DNA from: Oscillospiraceae bacterium | GTDB taxonomy: Bacteria > Bacillota > Clostridia > Oscillospirales > Ruminococcaceae | Length of the DNA stretch: 8,006 bases | Direction of reading: 5' to 3' | Assembly (NCBI GenBank): GCA_003512525.1 | Contig: DOQG01000052.1 | Coordinates: 1 to 8,006 of the forward strand | In this document: piece after piece, positions 1-4,972 of the stretch | How positions within the stretch are numbered: the first letter of the stretch is position 1 | Layout: each line of letters begins with the position of its first letter | Program-made: the position numbers and the translations under genes | Notes under the pieces: generated by a model | Told to the model about the DNA's origin: nothing | Seen by the model: only the letters and a program-made list of their open reading frames with translations | The model's database searches: none

Positions 1-203
1 GTTCATAGCAGCAACGTTATTAAACAGAATAGCGAACCCGAGAAGTGCTGTCCGACAAACAGAACTATCGGAAGCCTGCTTTCACAGTCAAATCGTAATA
101 ACACATATCAATATATCTAATAACAGTTTTTTTCTGCAAACCGCCTACTTTTATCCCCCTTTTTCATCTTTTTCTTATTTCCCTATTTGTTTATAAAAAG
201 TAC
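1..203. other. Intergenic region without a supported gene
   Basis: No reading frame here has a start with a ribosome binding site or a recognisable protein. Two + frames are open from the left edge (one to a TAA at 118-120, one to about 196), but their translations resemble no family I know, so they could be noise or the tail of an upstream gene. Positions 127-189 form a strikingly pyrimidine-rich tract on the + strand, just upstream of the pgk promoter. Confidence 0.6.
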
Positions 204-232
204 TTGCATTTTATCCGCTTTTTTGGTAAAAT
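204..232 (+). promoter_or_regulatory. pgk promoter, extended -10 type
   Basis: TTGCAT at 204-209 serves as a -35, followed by a 17-bp spacer and TAAAAT at 227-232 as -10, five of six bases matching the housekeeping consensus. The -10 is preceded by TGG (224-226), an extended -10 element. Transcription should start near 239-240, giving a leader of about 87 nt before pgk. The site was found by eye and is not experimentally supported. Confidence 0.6.
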
Positions 233-239
233 AAAATAT

Positions 240-326
240 GAGCGCAGAAGCTCTGCTTTTGCGTGGGATTTGTATTTCTTGAGGATAGCCTCATACAAAT
301 AAAGTAAAAGCGAAAGGATCATTACC
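240..326 (+). promoter_or_regulatory. Structured 5' leader of pgk mRNA
   Basis: Three complementary segments can be seen. GCAGA/TCTGC (244-248 with 252-256) makes a small hairpin. ATTTGTAT (268-275) pairs perfectly with ATACAAAT (293-300), and inside it GAGG (281-284) pairs with CCTC (289-292), leaving a 5-nt bulge. GCTTTT (255-260) can pair with AAAAGC (306-311), which ends one base before the Shine-Dalgarno AAAGGA (313-318). The first and third pairings share bases 255-256, so they compete. It matches no riboswitch class I recognise. It could be a regulatory or stabilising leader, or chance folding. Confidence 0.35.
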
Positions 327-1547
327 ATGAGCAAATTAAACAAGAAGAATGTAGAAGATTTACAGGTAAAGGGCAGAAAAGTCCTCGTTCGTGTAGACTT
401 CAACGTACCTATGAAGGACGGCAAGATCACAAACGACAACAGAATTCAGGCCGCACTTCCCACAATCAATAAGTTAGTTGAGAACGGCGCAAAGATAGTT
501 CTTTGTTCACATCTCGGCAAGCCGAAGAACGGTCCTGAGGATAAGTTCTCTCTCAAGGCTGCTGCTGAAAGACTTGCAGAGCTCGTTAATACAAAGGTTG
601 TTTTTGCTAAGGACGATACAGTAGTAGGCGAGAACGCAAAGAAGGCAGTTGCAGAAATGAAGGACGGCGAGATAGTTGTTCTTGAAAACACACGTTTCCG
701 CGGCGCTGAAGAAACTAAGAACGGTGAAGCATTCGCCAAGGAGCTTGCCGACCTCGTTGACGACGATGTATTCGTAATGGACGCTTTCGGTTCTGCGCAC
801 AGAGCACACGCTTCTACAGCAGGTGTTACAAAGTTCGTTAAGGAAACAGCAGTAGGCTACCTTATGAACAAAGAGATCGAGTTCTTAGGCAACGCTGTTG
901 AAAACCCCGTAAGACCTTTTGTTGCTATCCTGGGTGGTGCAAAGGTTGCAGATAAGCTCAACGTTATATCAAACCTCCTTGAAAAGTGCGACACACTTAT
1001 CATCGGCGGCGGTATGGCTTACACATTCTTAAAGGCTAAGGGCTACGAAGTAGGTACATCACTCGTTGACAACGAGAAGATCGACTACTGCAAGGAAATG
1101 ATTGAAAAGGCTGAAAAGCTCGGCAAGAAGCTCCTTCTCCCCATTGATACAACAATTGCAAAGAGCTTCCCCGATCCTATCGACGCTGAGATCGAAGTAA
1201 GCGTTGTTGACGCTGATAAGATCCCCGCAGATATGATGGGTCTTGACATCGGTCCTAAGACAATGGCTCTGTTCGCTGATGCCGCAAAGTCTGCAAAGAC
1301 TGTTGTATGGAACGGTCCTATGGGCGTATTTGAGAACCCCGTATTAAAGAAGGGTACAGTTGCTGTTTGCGAAGCTCTTGCAGAAGCAGACGCTACAACG
1401 ATCATCGGCGGCGGTGACTCGGCTACAGCTGCTATCAACCTCGGTTATGCAGACAAGATGAGCCACATCTCAACAGGCGGCGGTGCTTCTCTTGAATACC
1501 TCGAAGGTAAGGTACTCCCCGGTATCGCTTGCATTCAGGACAAGTAA
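327..1547 (+). CDS. pgk: Phosphoglycerate kinase
   Basis: This cytosolic enzyme transfers the acyl phosphate of 1,3-bisphosphoglycerate to ADP, the first ATP-forming step of glycolysis. The 406-residue product has the family's usual bacterial length with no gaps. The N-terminal substrate domain carries the signature KVLVRVDFNVP (18-28), DNR (37-39), SHLGKP (61-66), NTRF (121-124) and GSAHRAHAS (155-163), supplying the basic substrate-binding residues. The C-terminal nucleotide domain carries GGAKVADK (203-210), GGGMAYTF (227-234), NGPMGVFE (329-336), GGGDS (361-365) and STGGGASLE (382-390). The ATG at 327 follows AAAGGA (313-318) by 8 nt and starts the protein where homologues start. It is the first gene of the operon; tpiA follows after 81 bp that contain a terminator-like hairpin. 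A GAPDH gene, a frequent upstream partner in Firmicutes, is not present in the 326 bp before it. Confidence 0.98.
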   Translation: MSKLNKKNVEDLQVKGRKVLVRVDFNVPMKDGKITNDNRIQAALPTINKLVENGAKIVLCSHLGKPKNGPEDKFSLKAAAERLAELVNTKVVFAKDDTVVGENAKKAVAEMKDGEIVVLENTRFRGAEETKNGEAFAKELADLVDDDVFVMDAFGSAHRAHASTAGVTKFVKETAVGYLMNKEIEFLGNAVENPVRPFVAILGGAKVADKLNVISNLLEKCDTLIIGGGMAYTFLKAKGYEVGTSLVDNEKIDYCKEMIEKAEKLGKKLLLPIDTTIAKSFPDPIDAEIEVSVVDADKIPADMMGLDIGPKTMALFADAAKSAKTVVWNGPMGVFENPVLKKGTVAVCEALAEADATTIIGGGDSATAAINLGYADKMSHISTGGGASLEYLEGKVLPGIACIQDK

Positions 1548-1554
1548 AAATAAC

Positions 1555-1584
1555 GAGGGCGGATATTCTCCGCCCTTATTGTTG
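1555..1584 (+). terminator. Terminator-like hairpin between pgk and tpiA
   Basis: AGGGCGGA (1556-1563) pairs perfectly with TCCGCCCT (1569-1576) around a 5-nt loop, with a further G-T pair outside. The following sequence TTATTGTTG is T-rich but interrupted. It begins 8 bp after the pgk stop codon. It probably acts as a partial terminator or as a stabilising 3' end for a pgk-only transcript, allowing pgk to be made in excess of tpiA and gpmI. Confidence 0.6.
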
Positions 1585-1598
1585 CGTAATAAGCAATT

Positions 1599-1604
1599 TA
1601 TAAT
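1599..1604 (+). promoter_or_regulatory. Possible -10 element for tpiA
   Basis: A perfect TATAAT lies after the pgk hairpin. The best-spaced upstream hexamer, TTATTG at 1576-1581 with a 17-bp gap, matches the -35 consensus poorly. There is no TG extension. A start near 1611 would leave a leader of under 20 nt that still includes the AAAGGA at 1613-1618. It may give weak internal initiation, or may simply be AT-rich spacer. Confidence 0.25.
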
Positions 1605-1628
1605 AAAAAACGAAAGGAACACTGTATC

Positions 1629-2402
1629 ATGAAAAAGACAGTAAGAAAAGCAGTTATCGCAGGTAACTGGAAGATGAATAAGACAAGACCCGAGGCTAAG
1701 GCTCTTTTAGAAGAATTAAAGCCCATGGTTGCCGATGTTAAAGACGTTGAGGTTGTAGCTTGCGTTCCCTTTACAAACCTTGAAACAGCTCTTGCTGTAA
1801 CAGCAGGCACAAACATAAAGATCGGTGCAGAGAACTGCCACTTCGAGAAGAGCGGCGCTTTCACAGGCGAAATTTCAGCTGATATGCTCGCTGAAATGGG
1901 TGTTGAATACGTTGTACTCGGTCACTCCGAGCGCCGTCAGTACTTCGCTGAAACAGACGAAACAGTAAACAAGAGAACAAAGGCTGCTCTTGAAGCAGGC
2001 TTAAAGCCCATCGTATGCGTAGGCGAGCTTCTCTGGGAGCGCGAATGCAACATTACGGAAGAGGTTATCGCACGTCAGATAAAGCTCGATTTCTTCGGCA
2101 TCTCAGCAGACGACCTCAAGAAGTGCATAATCGCTTACGAACCCGTTTGGGCTATCGGAACAGGCAAGACAGCTACAGCTGATCAGGCTGAAGAGGTTTG
2201 CGCATTTATCCGCGCTACACTCGCTAAGCTCTATGGCGTAGATGTTGCAGAAACAATCACAATCCAGTACGGCGGCTCTATGAACGCAAAGAACGCTGAA
2301 GAACTGCTCTCAAAGACAAACGTTGACGGCGGTCTTATCGGCGGTGCTTCACTCAAGGCTGCTGATTTCACAACTATCATCAAGGCTGCCGTAAACGGTT
2401 AA
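1629..2402 (+). CDS. tpiA: Triosephosphate isomerase
   Basis: It interconverts dihydroxyacetone phosphate and glyceraldehyde 3-phosphate in the cytosol, normally as a homodimer of TIM barrels. The 257-residue product is full length for a bacterial enzyme. Active-site residues are all visible: N13 and K15 in AGNWKMN (11-17), the electrophile H99 in VLGHSERR (96-103), and the catalytic base E171 in AYEPVWAIGTGKTAT (169-183), which includes the mobile phosphate-gripping loop. Phosphate contacts are expected from YGGS (214-217) and GLIGGASL (235-242). The segment CVGELLWERE (130-139) has L where many homologues have T after GE, a minor variant. The ATG at 1629 follows AAAGGA (1613-1618) by 10 nt. 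It is separated from gpmI by only 37 bp with no terminator, so the two are almost surely cotranscribed. Confidence 0.98.
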   Translation: MKKTVRKAVIAGNWKMNKTRPEAKALLEELKPMVADVKDVEVVACVPFTNLETALAVTAGTNIKIGAENCHFEKSGAFTGEISADMLAEMGVEYVVLGHSERRQYFAETDETVNKRTKAALEAGLKPIVCVGELLWERECNITEEVIARQIKLDFFGISADDLKKCIIAYEPVWAIGTGKTATADQAEEVCAFIRATLAKLYGVDVAETITIQYGGSMNAKNAEELLSKTNVDGGLIGGASLKAADFTTIIKAAVNG

Positions 2403-2439
2403 TCAAAAATCGGATATTTACGAAAGGACGACTAAACAA

Positions 2440-4041
2440 ATGGCAAAACCCGTTTTACTCGTTGTTATGGACGGTGTAGGCTTTTCAAAGACAGGTCTTG
2501 GCGACGCAGTCACACTCGCCAATACTCCTACACTTGACAGACTTTTAAGAGAATGCCCCAACACCCGCTTAAAGGCTCACGGTGACGCTGTAGGTCTGCC
2601 TACAGATGATGATATGGGCAACTCAGAGGTAGGTCACAACGCGCTCGGCTGCGGTCAGATCTACTCACAGGGTGCAAAGCTCGTTAACGAATCTATCGAA
2701 AGCGGAAAGATGTATCAGTCTGAAGCTTGGAAGGAACTCGTTGACAACTGCAAGGCTAACAACAGCACCCTCCACTTCATCGGTCTTTTATCAGACGGTA
2801 ACGTTCACTCAAATATCAAGCACCTGTTCAAGATGCTGACAGAAGCCAAGAACGAGGGCATCAAGAAGGCAAGAGTACACATTCTGCTCGACGGAAGAGA
2901 TGTACCCGCTACTTCTGCTCCCGTATATATCGAACAGCTTGAGAGCTTCCTCAAGGAACTTAATGCCGATGGCGCTTTCGATGGCAAGATCGCAAGCGGC
3001 GGCGGACGTATGAAGGTTACTATGGATCGTTATCAGGCTGACTGGCCTATGGTTGAGCTTGGCTGGAAGACTCACGTCAAGGGCGAGGGCAGACAGTTCG
3101 CATCGGCTATGGAAGCGGTTGAAACCTACCGTAAGGAAAACGACGGCATCATCGACCAGGATCTCCCCGCATTCGTAATTGCCGAGAACGGCGAGCCTGT
3201 AGGCAAGATAGTTGACAAGGACAGCGTTATCCTCTTCAACTTCAGAGGTGACCGTGCTATAGAGCTTTCAATGGCATTTGATGATGACAACTTCACAGCA
3301 TTCGACAGAGGTGCAAAGCCCGATGTATGCTTCGCAGGTATGCTACAGTATGACGGCGACTTAAAGCTCCCCGCACGCTTCCTTGTAAATCCTCCCGAGA
3401 TCACAAACACTCTCACGGAGGTACTGGTTGCCGCAGGTCTTAACGAATATGCAGTATCCGAAACACAGAAGTACGGTCATGTAACTTACTTCTGGAACGG
3501 TAACAAGAGCGATAAGTTCAGCGAAGAGCTTGAAACATACAAGGAGATCCCCTCTGATAACGTTTCATTCGATCAGCGTCCCTGGATGAAGTCTGCCGAG
3601 ATAACAGACGATCTTATCGAGGTTATCAAGAGCAAGAAGTATGACTTTATCCGTTGCAACTACCCCAACGGCGATATGGTCGGACACACAGGCAGCCTTG
3701 ACTCAACAATTATCGGTGTTGAAGCTGTTGACCTCGGTCTTTCAAGACTTATCAAGGTTTGTGATGAGTACGGTGTTACACTCGTTGTAACAGCCGACCA
3801 CGGTAACGCAGACGAGATGCTTGAAAAGAACAAGAAGGGCGAGGTTCAGGTAAGAACCGCTCACTCGCTCAACCCCGTTCCTTTCATCATCTATGATAAG
3901 GATGTTAAGTACACCATCAAGGACGATACAAAGTATGCTCCCGGTGTAGCTCCCAAGTACGGTCTTGCTAACGTAGCTCCTACAGTAGTAAAGATGCTCG
4001 GTCTTACAGCACCCGACTGCTGGCAGGAAAGCATGATCTAA
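2440..4041 (+). CDS. gpmI: 2,3-bisphosphoglycerate-independent phosphoglycerate mutase
   Basis: It converts 3-phosphoglycerate to 2-phosphoglycerate without the bisphosphoglycerate cofactor, using two Mn ions and a phosphoserine intermediate; it belongs to the alkaline phosphatase superfamily. The metal ligands and nucleophile are in place: D11 in VMDGVG, S62 in GNSEVGH (60-66), D412 and H416 in NGDMVGH (410-416), D453 and H454 in ADHGN (452-456), and H475. Substrate-binding residues appear in NVHSN (121-125), DGRD (151-154), R190, R197 and FRGDR (268-272). At 533 residues it is longer than the ~510-residue Bacillus type. Segments such as GHNALGCGQIYSQGAKLV (65-82) and the GMLQYDG block (300-306) resemble the plant/trypanosomatid-like clade. 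The ATG follows AAAGGA (2423-2428) by 11 nt. The stop codon overlaps the first base of a palindrome. It is the last gene of the operon; no enolase gene follows. Confidence 0.97.
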   Translation: MAKPVLLVVMDGVGFSKTGLGDAVTLANTPTLDRLLRECPNTRLKAHGDAVGLPTDDDMGNSEVGHNALGCGQIYSQGAKLVNESIESGKMYQSEAWKELVDNCKANNSTLHFIGLLSDGNVHSNIKHLFKMLTEAKNEGIKKARVHILLDGRDVPATSAPVYIEQLESFLKELNADGAFDGKIASGGGRMKVTMDRYQADWPMVELGWKTHVKGEGRQFASAMEAVETYRKENDGIIDQDLPAFVIAENGEPVGKIVDKDSVILFNFRGDRAIELSMAFDDDNFTAFDRGAKPDVCFAGMLQYDGDLKLPARFLVNPPEITNTLTEVLVAAGLNEYAVSETQKYGHVTYFWNGNKSDKFSEELETYKEIPSDNVSFDQRPWMKSAEITDDLIEVIKSKKYDFIRCNYPNGDMVGHTGSLDSTIIGVEAVDLGLSRLIKVCDEYGVTLVVTADHGNADEMLEKNKKGEVQVRTAHSLNPVPFIIYDKDVKYTIKDDTKYAPGVAPKYGLANVAPTVVKMLGLTAPDCWQESMI

Positions 4042-4058
4042 GCGGCGAGTCGCCGCTT
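4040..4058 (+). repeat. Perfect palindrome at the gpmI stop codon
   Basis: AAGCGGCG (4040-4047) and CGCCGCTT (4051-4058) form an 8-bp perfect stem around AGT. It begins inside the gpmI TAA stop codon. No T-run follows, so it is not a classic terminator; it more likely protects the 3' end of the mRNA or is simply the head of the repeat element that follows. An almost identical palindrome heads the second array at 7536-7552. Confidence 0.75.
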
Positions 4059-4256
4059 CAAATTCCGCCTTTGGAACTGTTTGAGCTATCCGCAGGATAG
4101 CGAAATGGCGGGGCGGCTGTGAGCCGCTTCAAATACCGCCTTTGGCATTGCCTGAGCTATCCGCAGGATAGCGAAACGGCGGGGCGGCTGTGAGCCGCTT
4201 CAAATACCGCCTTTGGCATTGTCCGAGCTATCCGCAGGATAGCGAAACGGCGGGGC
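4052..4256. repeat. Tandem 71-bp palindromic repeat, 2.9 copies
   Basis: Copies begin at 4052, 4123 and 4194, an exact 71-bp period. Each contains GCCGCTTCAAAT, CCGCCTTTGG, a perfect 7-bp hairpin GCTATCC-GCA-GGATAGC (4085-4101, 4156-4172, 4227-4243), and GGCGGGGC. CCGCC and GGCGG can close an outer stem around the hairpin (4136-4140 with 4178-4182 in copy 2). Where copies join, GCGGCT-GTG-AGCCGC makes another hairpin (4113-4127 and one period later). Copies 2 and 3 are closest to each other; copy 1 differs mainly between 4064 and 4083. The inner stem is unchanged in all three. The array lies between the gpmI stop and the operon terminator, so it is probably transcribed. No coding function is supported. 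Confidence 0.92.
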
Positions 4257-4423
4257 TGAATGATACTGCAAGTTTTGCGGGATCGTTTTTAAGCAGGCGG
4301 CAATGCAGATGTATATTTCCGACAGGCAAAAGTAAAGATGGTATCGTGTAAAGCGGATATTCCGTGTACAGCGACGATCGGCTTTGTAAAGCTTCTGTCG
4401 GAGGCATAAGCAAATAAGTAATA
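4257..4423. other. Spacer between repeat array and terminator
   Basis: This stretch holds no supported gene. Minus-strand frames across it would read through both terminators and into the repeats, and lack a ribosome binding site. One + frame is interrupted by a single stop at 4349-4351 and ends at 4415-4417, with no recognisable protein. It may be an eroded gene remnant or plain intergenic sequence. Confidence 0.5.
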
Positions 4424-4455
4424 ACGGCAGGCGCGTAATTCGTGCCTGCCGTTTT
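4424..4455 (+). terminator. Intrinsic terminator of the pgk-tpiA-gpmI operon
   Basis: ACGGCAGGCGCG (4424-4435) pairs with CGTGCCTGCCGT (4441-4452), 12 bp with one G-T pair, around the loop TAATT. TTTT follows at 4452-4455. On the minus strand the hairpin is followed by TTATTACTTATTTG, so it may also stop transcription from rimI that passes the first terminator. It is the first strong terminator after gpmI, implying a 3' untranslated region of roughly 400 nt that includes the repeat array. Confidence 0.8.
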
Positions 4456-4462
4456 CGCATAT

Positions 4463-4509
4463 TGTAAAACAAAGCGACAGACGCTGTGAATAGGCGCGCC
4501 TGTCGCTTT
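4463..4509 (-). terminator. Intrinsic terminator of polA-rimI
   Basis: AAAGCGACAG (4471-4480) and CTGTCGCTTT (4500-4509) make a perfect 10-bp stem. Read on the minus strand, the stem ends in TTT and continues GTTTTAC, giving the required T-rich tail. It starts 13 bp after the rimI stop codon. The sequence after the stem on the + strand is also moderately T-rich, so it could back up the facing terminator. Confidence 0.8.
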
Positions 4510-4522
4510 AGATTATGTTTAA

Positions 4523-4972
4523 TTACAATTCCGCTTTGTAGATAAGAGCGTCACAGATAGGCTCTGTATAATAGTTTCTGCGCCGTCCGACCTCGCAGAA
4601 GCCGTGCTTTTCATAAAGGCGCTTTGCGGGCTCGTTGTCACAGCGCACTTCAAGAAATACGTTTTTTATGCCGCTTTCACGACACTTGTCAAGAAAATAG
4701 GTCATAAGAAGATCCGCCGCACCCTGTTTTCTGTATGCGGGGAGTACGGCTATGCGGTAAAGTTCGCATTCGTCCGAAACGCTCTGCCCGCAGATATAGC
4801 CAACGGGTCTGTTGTCGGAGCGGTCGTCACGGATAAGGGCGGCAACCGACCCATCGGTCAGAACCTGCGACTCGATACTGCGGCTTGTCCATGGGACGGA
4901 GAAGCATTCTTTTTCGATTACTCCGATATCGCGGCATAAATCCGTGTTGTTATCTTTCTCAATGAGTATCAT
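4523..4972 (-). CDS. rimI: Ribosomal protein S18-alanine N-acetyltransferase
   Basis: This is a GNAT-fold acetyltransferase; the family transfers acetyl from acetyl-CoA to the N-terminal alanine of ribosomal protein S18. The 149 residues match the usual RimI length. ECFSVPWT (22-29) is the typical N-terminal RimI motif. ELYRIAVLPAYRKQGAADLL (70-89) is the acetyl-CoA-binding motif A. LEVRCDN (107-113) and AKRLYEKHGF (116-125) form motif B. RRNYY (131-135) is a RimI hallmark. E108 and Y120 have the same 12-residue spacing as the catalytic Glu103 and Tyr115 of the enterobacterial enzyme. The ATG at 4972 lies 14 bp inside the end of polA and has no good Shine-Dalgarno of its own, which suggests translational coupling to polA. 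Another GNAT N-terminal acetyltransferase with broader targets is possible, as for many RimI homologues. Confidence 0.9.
   Translation of the reverse strand: MILIEKDNNTDLCRDIGVIEKECFSVPWTSRSIESQVLTDGSVAALIRDDRSDNRPVGYICGQSVSDECELYRIAVLPAYRKQGAADLLMTYFLDKCRESGIKNVFLEVRCDNEPAKRLYEKHGFCEVGRRRNYYTEPICDALIYKAEL

Noticed and set aside
117..167. 16-residue minus-strand open frame starting MKKGDK, with purine-rich upstream sequence
   Set aside because: The purine richness is just the complement of the pyrimidine tract, the spacing to any AGGG is poor, and such short frames are expected by chance.
4052..4256. CRISPR array
   Set aside because: The period is constant, but the whole unit is repeated with no unique spacers, and no cas gene is present.
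4262..4417. Plus-strand codon-like stretch broken by one stop at 4349-4351
   Set aside because: It could be a gene remnant, but the translation matches no family I know, it runs in from the repeats, and one stop in about 50 codons is not evidence enough for a pseudogene.
4200..4472. Minus-strand frame of 90 codons downstream of rimI
   Set aside because: It starts inside the rimI terminator, crosses the facing terminator hairpin, ends in the 71-bp repeats and has no recognisable domain.
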